From positions 1 through 42,859 of the forward strand of contig JANXVH010000106.1 of assembly GCA_025351765.1 (NCBI GenBank): a stretch of 42,859 nucleotides of DNA, written 5' to 3'. This document shows, piece after piece, positions 8,289 through 16,655 of the stretch. The notes below the pieces were generated by a model, which worked only from the letters and a program-made list of their open reading frames with translations, made no database searches and was not told the DNA's origin. Position 1 is the stretch's first letter, and the number at the start of each line of letters is the position of its first letter. The DNA comes from Pedobacter sp. Lineage in GTDB: Bacteria; Bacteroidota; Bacteroidia; Sphingobacteriales; Sphingobacteriaceae. Position numbers and translations under genes: made by a program.

Positions 8289-10077
8289 TTTCAATGTCAT
8301 TAATAATACGTTTAGATTTTTCAAATACTTCTTGTTCAGATAAAGCAGTCAAAGGCGCATACCTGGCCATTTCACACAGTTCCAATGTTTCATGAAGCTG
8401 TTCAATAATTAACTGACCAATATTTCTCTGCTGAAGTTGAGCAGTAATATTTTCCCTATTTAGGCTGGCCGCTTCGATAATAAATTTATCGCTTAAATAA
8501 CCATACAAGCCTTTGTAAACTGCTTCATAGAACTTCTTTTTATCACCAGATAGCAGTTCTCGTTGCGCATTTGCCATATGTCTGGCAGCTATTTTATTTG
8601 CATTTTTGTTTCTTACCTTTACCAAATCACTATTACTTTCCCTGTACCAACTTCTGTAGAACATTGCCACTGTAAAAGAGATTGGACCCATAAATAGTAG
8701 TATATAGAATAGACCAGATCCGTAAAATTCATCTTCTTCTTTGTCCAGATCAGCCCCTGAAGTTTTAATGAACCTGATGTCTTTATCCAGTTCCTTTATC
8801 TCCTCCTGTGCACCTGTAAATGCTGTTACATTTGCTCCTCCAACCCCTTTAGCAACTTTAATAGCAAAGTCAGAAGTGGCTAAACTCACATATTTCCCGC
8901 TAACAGGATTAAAATAGGAGAATTTTAATGGTGGAATTGTGTAATTACCTTCATGTCTGGGTATCAATAAAAAATTGTACTCCCTGCTTCCCGACGCGCC
9001 TGTTAAATTTTCTATAATATTATCTGTGATCTTTGGATCATATTTCTCAATATCGGCAGGAACGGTAATCTGAGGTGCCTTAAACAATTTCAGGTTTCCA
9101 GTTCCTGATACTTTAATGTTGTAATTTATTGCTTCATCAGCACGTACTGACGTTTTATCAACAGTCGCACTAATGGAGAAATTGCCCACCGCACCCTGGT
9201 AATCGGCAGGTTTACCTGCTTCAGGTAATGGCTTTACGTTGATAGTTACCGGCGAACTCTTAACCCGATACTTTACATCTTTAACCGCGCCACCAAAAAA
9301 CTGATCCATTGGGTCGTTGGAAGGCACAGACTGCCTTACTATAAATGTCATAGCTAATGGATCTAGTGCCAGCCTGCCATAGCGTTCTGGAAAAAGGATG
9401 ACTTTTTTTAGAACAGCCACATTATACCTTGCTCCTTTGTAGATTTCGGTACTCCACTCCACATTCTGTATGTTCACTTTAATCTCCTGGCTCCAGAAAC
9501 CGTTAAAATCAGGCATTTTATCCAATGCATTATCAACAATATCAATATTGGTATACAATTTATAAGTTACCGCTAATTGCTGACCCTGGTATACATTTGT
9601 TTTATCTGTTGCAGCGCGAATGAATATCCTTTTGGAAATATCTGTACCATTTGCTGTGGCAACAGCATCGCCATTAGTATTGGAATTTCCCCTTGCCCCC
9701 GCATTTCCTTTCACTACCTTAATTCGGATTGGGTTAGACCGATATTGCTTGCCATCTACCACAACTGTAGCAGCTCCGATGGTATATTCTCCTTCATGAC
9801 CAGCAATTAAATCGTAACTTAAAGCCATGCTTACAGAACTATTGCCATTGATGGAAGTCATGCTGGAAGACTGATTCGGTCCACCGGCAACTTGTAGTCC
9901 ACTAAAAGCAGGGGGCGTAAACCGTTGCATAGCGCCATTAACTGTAAAACTCACCTCAAATAGCTCACCTACTTCAACCTGTGTTTTATTTACCGATGCC
10001 GTAAACTGAATATCTGCAGCCAGTAAAGTACGGGAGCAAAATAGCAACATCAGCAATAGTATATTTTTCATTTTCAT
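8281..10077 (-). CDS. batD: BatD, oxygen-tolerance family protein
   Basis: A 598-residue protein with a signal peptide (MKMKNILLLMLLFCSRTLLA), a long strand-rich periplasmic region of several Ig-like domains (about residues 20-440), one membrane helix (about 467-487, YILLFMGPISFTVAMF) and a cytoplasmic helical tail. This is the normal BatD layout and length. ATG codons at 10077 and 10071 are both possible starts. It follows batC by 12 bases and overlaps batE. BatD probably helps assemble a membrane complex with the VWA proteins BatA and BatB, driven by the MoxR ATPase; that is inference from family knowledge and operon context. Confidence 0.9.
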   Translation of the reverse strand: MKMKNILLLMLLFCSRTLLAADIQFTASVNKTQVEVGELFEVSFTVNGAMQRFTPPAFSGLQVAGGPNQSSSMTSINGNSSVSMALSYDLIAGHEGEYTIGAATVVVDGKQYRSNPIRIKVVKGNAGARGNSNTNGDAVATANGTDISKRIFIRAATDKTNVYQGQQLAVTYKLYTNIDIVDNALDKMPDFNGFWSQEIKVNIQNVEWSTEIYKGARYNVAVLKKVILFPERYGRLALDPLAMTFIVRQSVPSNDPMDQFFGGAVKDVKYRVKSSPVTINVKPLPEAGKPADYQGAVGNFSISATVDKTSVRADEAINYNIKVSGTGNLKLFKAPQITVPADIEKYDPKITDNIIENLTGASGSREYNFLLIPRHEGNYTIPPLKFSYFNPVSGKYVSLATSDFAIKVAKGVGGANVTAFTGAQEEIKELDKDIRFIKTSGADLDKEEDEFYGSGLFYILLFMGPISFTVAMFYRSWYRESNSDLVKVRNKNANKIAARHMANAQRELLSGDKKKFYEAVYKGLYGYLSDKFIIEAASLNRENITAQLQQRNIGQLIIEQLHETLELCEMARYAPLTALSEQEVFEKSKRIINDIENA

Positions 10078-10089
10078 TATTGATCAAAC

Positions 10090-10779
10090 CTACCAATCTT
10101 TTACAATACGTCCCTTAACGCCGGTGGCTTTTTTATTTTTTAGTTTATCCTGGGTTTTCTTCTCTTCCTGGTTTAGCGCATCCAACATCCGTTCTGCATC
10201 GTCTTTAGAAAGTTTATCAGGCTGTGGCTGCTCTCCTTTATTTTGATCCTTATTGTCCTTATCGTTCTTGTCTTTGTTAGGATCCTTTTTGTCGTTCTTT
10301 TTATCCTTATTCTGATCTTTTTTATCCTTATTATCCTTGTCCTTCTGCTGTTGCTTTTTTAGCATTTCCTGGGCATAGGCAAGGTTATATCGCGTTTCAT
10401 CATCCTTAGGATTGCTTATTAACGACTTCTTATAGGCATTTATACTTTCTTCCAGTTTTTTTGATTCAAGCATTGTATTACCAAGGTTATGATAGGCTTG
10501 GGCTTTTACGGCTTTGTTATTTGAAGAGGTAGCCAATTCTGTAAACTTTTGGGCTGCGTTGTCAAACTTCTTTTGCTTGTAGAGCGCATCACCAAGATTA
10601 AAATTACCTTGTACAGACTGCTGAGATTTGTTAACCGAATTGCGATAACTCGCTTCCGCCTCTGCGTATTTTTTCTGGAGGTACAATTGATTCCCTTTGT
10701 GGATATCCCGCTTTTCCTTTTGTGCAAATAGTGTAGTACCCTGCAATACCATTAAAACAACTATTATTATCCGCCTCAT
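10090..10779 (-). CDS. batC: BatC, TPR protein with charged tail
   Basis: A 229-residue protein: signal peptide (MRRIIIVVLMVLQGTTLFAQ), three to four TPR units at about 25-135 (KYAEAEASYRNSVNKS, KKFDNAAQKFTELAT, KKLEESINAYKKSLI), then a lysine/aspartate/asparagine-rich tract of about 55 residues, and a short helical C-terminus (DDAERMLDALNQEEKKTQDK). The ATG overlaps the batB stop by four bases (ATGA), so the two are translationally coupled. TPRs suggest protein-protein scaffolding in the periplasm with BatA and BatB. The charged tract is low complexity and probably a flexible linker. Confidence 0.88.
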   Translation of the reverse strand: MRRIIIVVLMVLQGTTLFAQKEKRDIHKGNQLYLQKKYAEAEASYRNSVNKSQQSVQGNFNLGDALYKQKKFDNAAQKFTELATSSNNKAVKAQAYHNLGNTMLESKKLEESINAYKKSLISNPKDDETRYNLAYAQEMLKKQQQKDKDNKDKKDQNKDKKNDKKDPNKDKNDKDNKDQNKGEQPQPDKLSKDDAERMLDALNQEEKKTQDKLKNKKATGVKGRIVKDW

Positions 10780-11816
10780 ATATCCCTTACTTCAAATAAA
10801 TTTATCGCACTTAACTTAATATTCTTCCTATTGGAGATGAAGAATTCAACCAATAGAAGTACTAGAGCTATAATTAAAAAGAATTGAAACCTATCTTCAT
10901 AACTCTTAAAAACCTTACTATCATAGGTCTTTTTTTGCATTTTGTTTACCTGATCCAGCACGATACCTAATCCGCTATCCGCGTTTGACGCACGTACGTA
11001 TACCCCTTCTCCCGCAGCGGCTATTTCCTTACACATCTCTTCATTTAGCTTGCTTACAACTGTTTGTCCGCTTTCATCTTTACGGAAACCAACTGGATTG
11101 CCATTTCTATAAATTGGCATTGGTGCGCCTTCAGGAGATCCAAGACCAATAACATGTATAGTAACATCTTTGGCGTTTGCGTTCTTAGCAGCAGCTACGG
11201 CATCATCTTCGTGGTTCTCACCGTCAGTCATGATTACCATTGCTTTGGTAGTACCGCTAACTGTACTGAACGATTTCATGCCCATCTCAATTGCCGCACC
11301 TATTGCAGTTCCCTGCGTAGGTACAATCTCGGTATTTATATTATTTAGAAACAGCTTGGCTGCAGAATAATCTGTTGTTATAGGCAGCTGTACGTAAGCT
11401 TCCCCGGCAAATATGATAATACCTACCCTATCGTTGTGCATGTTATCAATCATCTTAGATATCGCCCTTTTGGCATTCTCCAATCTACTAGGTGATAAAT
11501 CACCTGCCAGCATACTGTTAGATACATCCAAAAGAATCATCAGATCCGAGCCACTCTTTTTCCCTTCTTCTACTTTAATGCCTATTTGTGGGTTGGCCAC
11601 GGCAAATATCATTGCTGTAAAAGCGATGATATACAAGATAAATTTTATACCAGGCCTGCTAAAAGACACCTCAGGAATAACCATTCTTACCGTCTTCTGA
11701 TCTCCTAATGCTTTCAATGCTTTTCTTTTCCATCTCCTGACAAGCAGAAAAATAACAATCATTAATGGAATTAAAGCTAACGCCCAGAGTAATTGTATGT
11801 TTTCAAAACGCAACAT
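10776..11816 (-). CDS. batB: BatB, VWA-domain membrane protein
   Basis: A 346-residue protein with N-terminal membrane helices (about 8-26 and 55-75), a von Willebrand A domain (about 90-290) and a C-terminal helix (FQFFLIIALVLLLVEFFIS). The metal-ion-dependent adhesion site is intact: DVSNSM, a threonine in the TTDYSAA region and MTDGENH. VWA domains use this site for metal-dependent partner binding. It is four bases downstream of batA and is its paralogue. In the family BatA and BatB are thought to form a membrane complex activated by MoxR. Confidence 0.92.
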   Translation of the reverse strand: MLRFENIQLLWALALIPLMIVIFLLVRRWKRKALKALGDQKTVRMVIPEVSFSRPGIKFILYIIAFTAMIFAVANPQIGIKVEEGKKSGSDLMILLDVSNSMLAGDLSPSRLENAKRAISKMIDNMHNDRVGIIIFAGEAYVQLPITTDYSAAKLFLNNINTEIVPTQGTAIGAAIEMGMKSFSTVSGTTKAMVIMTDGENHEDDAVAAAKNANAKDVTIHVIGLGSPEGAPMPIYRNGNPVGFRKDESGQTVVSKLNEEMCKEIAAAGEGVYVRASNADSGLGIVLDQVNKMQKKTYDSKVFKSYEDRFQFFLIIALVLLLVEFFISNRKNIKLSAINLFEVRDI

Positions 11817-11820
11817 AATA

Positions 11821-12822
11821 TTAAGTTAAGGCTCCTTTAAATAATGTATTTCTCAACGCAAATTCCAAAAGCAGCAATCCAAGTGCAATCAATGCTAATG
11901 GTAAAAAACGTTCTGTTTTTTTATGGTATTGTGTTACGGCAATCTTAGCTTTTTCAAGGTTATCAATTTGCTGATAAATCGCTTTAAGCTTTTCGTTGTT
12001 GGTGGCCCTAAAGTACTTACCCCCTGTAATTTTTGCTATATTAGCTAGCGTAGGTTCGTCAATGGTTACCGGCACCTGCTGATACTGAATTCCCTGTGAA
12101 GTCTTAACTGGATATGGAGCATAACCTTTTGTTCCCACACCAACTGTATAAACCCGAACATTCATTTTTTTGGCTATCTCGGCAGCAGTTATCGGTGGAA
12201 TGGATCCGGCATTATTTGATCCGTCTGTAAGTAGGATCACTACTTTGCTCTTGGCCTCACTCTCCTTTAACCTATTCACCGCAGTGGCAAGCCCCATTCC
12301 AATGGCAGTACCATCGTCTATAATTCCGTTGTTCACATCTTTGAATAAGTTGATGAGCACATCATGATCAATAGTTAATGGGCATTGGGTAAAGCTTTCA
12401 CCACTAAACACTACTAGACCTATCCTATCATCCGGGCGATCTTTAATGAAATCCATCGCAATATTCTTCCCCGCCTCCAGTCTGTTAGGTTTTAAATCTT
12501 CTGAAAGCATACTGCCAGAAATATCTGTAGCGATTACAATATCTATTCCCTCTGTTGTAGAGTTTTCCCAACTTAATGCAGACTGGGGTCTGGCCAGCGC
12601 TGCTATAATAAGGATCAATGCAAACGACCGCAACACGATATCGTAATGTCTTAATACCGCATAACTAGATTTCACCCGCATGAAACCAGCAATGGTAGAC
12701 ATTCTTATCGTTCCCTGCAATACCCTATTTTTCCAGATGTACCAGCCAATCGTTATTGGCAGTAACAGTAACAACCAAAAAAAGCCAGGGTTAGCAAATT
12801 CTATTCCTTCAATTAAGTTCAT
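11821..12822 (-). CDS. batA: BatA, VWA-domain membrane protein
   Basis: A 333-residue paralogue of BatB: N-terminal helices (about 12-28 and 58-76), a VWA domain (about 90-290) and a C-terminal helix (FLPLALIALGLLLLEFAL). MIDAS residues are present in DISGSM and LTDGSNNAG. The start overlaps the end of the upstream DUF4381-like gene by 14 bases, indicating coupling. It is part of the moxR-bat operon, acting in the inner membrane with its VWA domain in the periplasm. Confidence 0.92.
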   Translation of the reverse strand: MNLIEGIEFANPGFFWLLLLLPITIGWYIWKNRVLQGTIRMSTIAGFMRVKSSYAVLRHYDIVLRSFALILIIAALARPQSALSWENSTTEGIDIVIATDISGSMLSEDLKPNRLEAGKNIAMDFIKDRPDDRIGLVVFSGESFTQCPLTIDHDVLINLFKDVNNGIIDDGTAIGMGLATAVNRLKESEAKSKVVILLTDGSNNAGSIPPITAAEIAKKMNVRVYTVGVGTKGYAPYPVKTSQGIQYQQVPVTIDEPTLANIAKITGGKYFRATNNEKLKAIYQQIDNLEKAKIAVTQYHKKTERFLPLALIALGLLLLEFALRNTLFKGALT

Positions 12823-13771
12823 CGTCCTGTTGTATTTTATTTTCAGGTGGATTTACCATTCTAGATGCACTTACAAACACTAGGGCATTCTCTATACTTT
12901 TCTCGTTATCTTCAGCCTGTGGTTTTTGCTTGGCAAACTTCACCAAGTCACTCAGCAATAGTATTTCCTTAAGTATTTCCTTATTCTGAGGTGTTATATC
13001 CTGATCTTTTATACTGCTAAATATTTCTTCAGATGTTTGCTCCATAGCGGGTATATTAAAGCGTTTTTCCAGGTATTCTCTTAAGATATCCGTAAGCTCA
13101 CTATGGTATTGCTTTACTTCTTCCTGCTGCCATAATTTCTTATCCTTAAGTGCTTTCAACCTATTTATAGCAGCCTCGTCTGGCGGTATTGGTGGTTTAA
13201 TTTCCACAATTACCGATTTCACTTTCTTACGCTTTCTGTAATAGAGCCAAATGGCTACCAGTAAAAATGGCAACAGTATTTCAATTAACACCCAGCCCCA
13301 ATTATCTCTTAACCAATCCATTAATCCGTATTTAACGGTCATTGGCTGCTTTATATCAAACACTCCTTTTGTGGTATCAACTTTTACTTCTTGTACCTGC
13401 AATGGTATGGGATCAGTTAACAGCAGTCCATCTGGTCCCGTAAATTTAAATGCCGGAATGGTTTGTACCCCTGCATCAAATGCTGTAATAGTGTAAGCCC
13501 TACTTATTACCCATCTGCCTGAAGCATCTTTTAAAGTATCGAGTTTTCCTATATCCACTATCTGTACTTTACTAGAAATGGTATCAGAAAGAAGCGGAAA
13601 TTCTATTTTTCCATTGGCAGGCACACTTGCACTTAATCGCAATGTAGTTTGATCACCAAGTAAGATACTTGATTTATCAAGCCTTGCACCAACAGTTGTA
13701 TTTTGCGAATATCCATTTAAACTGAATACACATAGTATTCCGAAAAAACACCAATTCATTAATTGTCTCAT
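12809..13771 (-). CDS. DUF4381-like membrane protein of the bat operon
   Basis: A 320-residue protein with a signal peptide (MRQLMNWCFFGILCVFSLNG), a strand-rich Ig-like periplasmic domain (about 25-140, ending near PLQVQEVKVDTTKG), one membrane helix (about 157-176, WGWVLIEILLPFLLVAIWLY) followed by a basic YYRKRKK stop-transfer motif, and a helical cytoplasmic tail. Its place between DUF58 and batA matches the DUF4381 position in moxR operons of other phyla. Assignment to that exact family is by position and layout, not clear sequence motifs. It probably tethers the complex across the membrane. Confidence 0.75.
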   Translation of the reverse strand: MRQLMNWCFFGILCVFSLNGYSQNTTVGARLDKSSILLGDQTTLRLSASVPANGKIEFPLLSDTISSKVQIVDIGKLDTLKDASGRWVISRAYTITAFDAGVQTIPAFKFTGPDGLLLTDPIPLQVQEVKVDTTKGVFDIKQPMTVKYGLMDWLRDNWGWVLIEILLPFLLVAIWLYYRKRKKVKSVIVEIKPPIPPDEAAINRLKALKDKKLWQQEEVKQYHSELTDILREYLEKRFNIPAMEQTSEEIFSSIKDQDITPQNKEILKEILLLSDLVKFAKQKPQAEDNEKSIENALVFVSASRMVNPPENKIQQDDELN

Positions 13772-13775
13772 AATG

Positions 13776-14651
13776 CTATCGCTTTGCTCCCCTCTTTTTA
13801 AACAATGTCATCAATGGCTTTATGTACGATTGGTGTGTACCAATCTTTGTAAAATCTACACCTGAGCGCTTAAACAAGTCTTCCAATTTCCCATTTCTTT
13901 CTAAAGCCGCCTTTTTGAATTGAAAACGCACCTCTTTATCTCCTGTATTTATCCATGCCAACTGGCCTGTTTCTTCATCTTTAACAGGAATCAGCCCTAA
14001 ATCTGGAAACTCCTCTTCATGTAGATCGAATAATCTTAACGCAACCAAATCATGCTTTCTGTTAGCAATCTTTAGCTCATTTTCAAAAGAATTGCTCATA
14101 AAATCTGAGATCAGGAAGGAGGTACACCTTTTCTTAATGGCACCGGTAAAATAGCGCAGCGCTTCTGCCACATTAGTCCCTTTGTGTTGTGGTTTAAAAT
14201 CAATCAACTCCCGGATGATCATCAATATATGGCTTCTACCCTTCTTTGGAGGTATAAATTTCTCTACTTGATCACTAAAAAACAGCACACCCACTTTATC
14301 GTTATTCTGTATAGCAGAAAATGCAATAACTGCACAGATTTCTGTTGCAAGTTCCTGCTTTTGCTGTGTTTGCGTTCCAAAGTTTTTTGAGCCACTTACA
14401 TCTACAAGCAACATCACTGTCATTTCCCGCTCCTCATCAAATACCTTAACGTAAGGATGATTGAACCTGGCAGTTACATTCCAGTCTATCGTTCTAATCT
14501 CATCGCCAACTTGGTATTCCCGCACTTCACTAAACGCCATACCGCGGCCTTTAAAGGCCGACTGGTATTCGCCAGAGAAGATCTGGTTGCTTAAACCGCG
14601 ACTCTTGATCTCGATCTTTCTAACCTTTTTTAAGAGATCCTTGGTATCCAT
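13776..14651 (-). CDS. DUF58 domain protein
   Basis: A 291-residue cytoplasmic protein with the DUF58 hallmark (FSEVREYQVGDEIRTIDWNV, about residues 41-60) and a VWA-like core with VDVSGSKNFG. No membrane segment is seen. DUF58 proteins nearly always sit directly after moxR, here three bases downstream, and are thought to be partners or substrates of the MoxR ATPase. The VWA-like DxSxS motif is intact. Length and context are normal. Confidence 0.9.
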   Translation of the reverse strand: MDTKDLLKKVRKIEIKSRGLSNQIFSGEYQSAFKGRGMAFSEVREYQVGDEIRTIDWNVTARFNHPYVKVFDEEREMTVMLLVDVSGSKNFGTQTQQKQELATEICAVIAFSAIQNNDKVGVLFFSDQVEKFIPPKKGRSHILMIIRELIDFKPQHKGTNVAEALRYFTGAIKKRCTSFLISDFMSNSFENELKIANRKHDLVALRLFDLHEEEFPDLGLIPVKDEETGQLAWINTGDKEVRFQFKKAALERNGKLEDLFKRSGVDFTKIGTHQSYIKPLMTLFKKRGAKR

Positions 14652-14654
14652 AGG

Positions 14655-15683
14655 TTATGGTACTTCAACCGCATTCAATATACCGGTAATTATAGATTCA
14701 GAAGTTACATTTTCTGCCTCTGCCTCATAGGTAAGCCCTATACGGTGCCTTAACACATCGTGACAAATTGCACGTACATCTTCAGGAATCACGTAACCTC
14801 TTCTCTTGATAAATGCATAAGCTTTTGCCGCCAAGGCCAGGTTAATACTTGCGCGGGGCGAAGCACCAAAACTGATCAAGTTTTTATAATCTGCTAGTTT
14901 ATATTGCTCAGGAAAACGCGTAGCAAAAACAATATCTATAATATATTGTTCAATTTTCTCATCCATGTAAACCTCTCGCACTACTTTTCTAGCCCTTACA
15001 ATATCATCCGGATGAAGAATCTTTGTTGGCTTAGGCATACCTTGAGGTGCAATATTTGCCCGCATAATTTTTTTCTCGTCTTCCTTTTTTGGATAGCCAA
15101 TAACCACCTTTAACATAAAACGATCTACCTGCGCCTCTGGTAATGGGTAGGTTCCTTCCTGTTCAATCGGATTTTGAGTTGCCAATACTAAAAATGGCGA
15201 TGGCAAAGGAAATGTATTGTCGCCAATAGTAACCTGACGCTCTTGCATCGCTTCCAGCAGGGCACTTTGTACTTTAGCGGGTGCCCTGTTAATCTCATCT
15301 GCAAGGATAAAATTAGAGAACAAAGGCCCTTTTCTAACTATAAATTCTTCCTTTTTCTGGTTATAGATCATTGTTCCCAGCAAATCTGCAGGCAATAAAT
15401 CTGGTGTAAATTGTATGCGACTAAAACCAGCATCAATACATTTAGATAATGTATTAATTGCCAGCGTTTTTGCAAGCCCTGGAACTCCCTCCAGCAAAAT
15501 ATGTCCATCCGCAAGTAAACCAATCATTAAGCGCTCTACCATGTAACGCTGCCCAATAATAACCTTATCCATTTCTATAAAAAGGAGATCAATAAATGCA
15601 CTCTCCTTTTGTATCATCTCATTCAACGCACGGATATCAGTTCCGTAAGATGAACTGCCTGTAATTGTATTTAACTCTTCCAT
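14655..15683 (-). CDS. MoxR family AAA+ ATPase
   Basis: First gene of the moxR-bat operon; 342 residues. Walker A is LLEGVPGLAKT (about 63-73) and Walker B is FILADEINRAP (about 125-135), followed by a sensor region (LATQNPIEQEGTYPLPEAQ) and the C-terminal lid (FGASPRASINLALAAKAYAF). MoxR proteins act as chaperone-like ATPases that assemble or activate VWA-domain complexes. The promoter should lie in 15684-15843, which is shared with the divergent gene at 15844; I see only weak matches to the -7 consensus on this strand. Confidence 0.93.
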   Translation of the reverse strand: MEELNTITGSSSYGTDIRALNEMIQKESAFIDLLFIEMDKVIIGQRYMVERLMIGLLADGHILLEGVPGLAKTLAINTLSKCIDAGFSRIQFTPDLLPADLLGTMIYNQKKEEFIVRKGPLFSNFILADEINRAPAKVQSALLEAMQERQVTIGDNTFPLPSPFLVLATQNPIEQEGTYPLPEAQVDRFMLKVVIGYPKKEDEKKIMRANIAPQGMPKPTKILHPDDIVRARKVVREVYMDEKIEQYIIDIVFATRFPEQYKLADYKNLISFGASPRASINLALAAKAYAFIKRRGYVIPEDVRAICHDVLRHRIGLTYEAEAENVTSESIITGILNAVEVP

Positions 15684-15843
15684 TTAGACCGAATTTTTTC
15701 GCTGCGAAAATTAGACAAACTCTACACTTCCTGCAAGTACTATCTAATATCATTTATGTTAAAAATTGTTAAATGACGGGATGTAATATTAAACCTTTGT
15801 ACCCTTTTACGCTCTATTCATTAAAAACATACAAAAAACGATC

Positions 15844-16227
15844 ATGAGAAAATTAATCTTAACAGCCGCAGTATTTATTGGAATGGGCACCATGGCATTT
15901 GCACAAAATGTAGAAAAACAACACAAAACACCTGAAGAAAAAGCACAACACATAACTGATATGCTTGATAAGAATTTATCGCTAACTGCAGATCAGAAAT
16001 CCAAAATCTACACACTTAATTTGGATGAGATAAAAAAATTAAAGGCAGCGCACGTTAAAGGAGAGAAAAGAGATCCGGCTGTAATGAAAGCAGCGGCTGA
16101 CAAACGGGATATGGAAATTAACAACATACTTACCGACAAACAGCGTGTAGCCTATAAAGCGTTTAAAGCCAAGAAAAAAGCAGATAAAAAAGACCGTATA
16201 GGCAAAAATAATAACGACCTTAAGTAA
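15844..16227 (+). CDS. Small periplasmic Spy/DUF4890-like protein
   Basis: A 127-residue protein with a signal peptide (MRKLILTAAVFIGMGTMAFA, cut before QN) and a helical, very lysine-rich mature part containing an LSLTADQKSKI motif reminiscent of the LTxxQ motif of Spy/CpxP-like periplasmic chaperones. Similar short proteins are common in Bacteroidota. Function is inferred only from this resemblance. It is divergent from moxR across 160 bases and followed by a terminator at 16269-16305. Confidence 0.75.
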   Translation: MRKLILTAAVFIGMGTMAFAQNVEKQHKTPEEKAQHITDMLDKNLSLTADQKSKIYTLNLDEIKKLKAAHVKGEKRDPAVMKAAADKRDMEINNILTDKQRVAYKAFKAKKKADKKDRIGKNNNDLK

Positions 16228-16268
16228 AACAAGGCTTAAGAGAAAATAATTAGTGATGAGGGTTCGTT

Positions 16269-16305
16269 TAGGGTGGCAAGGTTTAACTTGTCGCCCTATT
16301 TTTTT
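16269..16305 (+). terminator. Rho-independent terminator
   Basis: Arms 16269-16280 and 16287-16298 pair over 12 positions, with two G-U wobbles, followed by a run of seven T ending at 16305. It ends the 15844 gene. Its presence shows that the long reading frame from 16273 cannot be the true start of the next gene. Confidence 0.85.
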
Positions 16306-16330
16306 AGGTATAATAGTAAAACACAATCAT

Positions 16331-16338
16331 TATATTTG
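16331..16338 (+). promoter_or_regulatory. -7 promoter element for Dabb gene
   Basis: TATATTTG matches the Bacteroidota -7 consensus TAnnTTTG exactly. It ends 15 bases before the ATG at 16354, implying a leader of about 10 bases. No clear -33 TTG. Confidence 0.65.
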
Positions 16339-16353
16339 CCCAAAACCCCAATT

Positions 16354-16650
16354 ATGCTAGCTCATCATGTTTTATTCTGGCTTAAAGCCGATACCACAGC
16401 TCAACAAAAAATAGAATTTAAAGGAGGATTAGAATCTTTACAAGATATTGAATCTATCAAAACCCTTCATATAGGCACACCGGCGGCCATTGATCGTGCA
16501 GTGGTAGATACTACCTATTCCTTTTCTTTAACCGTCTTTTTTGAAGATATGGCTGGTCATGACGTATATCAGGTTCATCCTTTACACCTTGCTTTCCTTG
16601 ATCAGTTCAAGGTTTTGTTCGATAAAGTGGTGATCTATGATGCCGATTAA
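16354..16650 (+). CDS. Dabb family (stress-responsive alpha/beta barrel) protein
   Basis: A 98-residue cytoplasmic protein beginning MLAHHVLFWLKADTTAQQKI, the usual Dabb start, with the central strand SFSLTVFFEDMAGHDVYQVH and the HPLHLAFLDQF segment. Dabb proteins are small ferredoxin-like dimers seen in stress responses or as cyclases; the specific role is unknown. I chose ATG 16354 because an upstream terminator (16269-16305) and a -7 promoter element (16331) rule out the longer open frame. It is convergent with the GT39 gene. Confidence 0.85.
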   Translation: MLAHHVLFWLKADTTAQQKIEFKGGLESLQDIESIKTLHIGTPAAIDRAVVDTTYSFSLTVFFEDMAGHDVYQVHPLHLAFLDQFKVLFDKVVIYDAD

Positions 16651-16655
16651 TTGAT

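Noticed and set aside
8289..8324. Longer BatE start at 8324
   Set aside because: It would put 12 residues before a clean signal peptide and extend the overlap with batD to 44 bases.
10240..10350. Short-period repeats that could suggest a CRISPR array or tandem repeat
   Set aside because: They are codon repeats for the Lys/Asp/Asn-rich linker of BatC, with no spacers or conserved repeat units.
16273..16353. N-terminal extension of the Dabb protein
   Set aside because: It overlaps a terminator and a -7 promoter element and is not conserved-looking; the ATG at 16354 fits the family.
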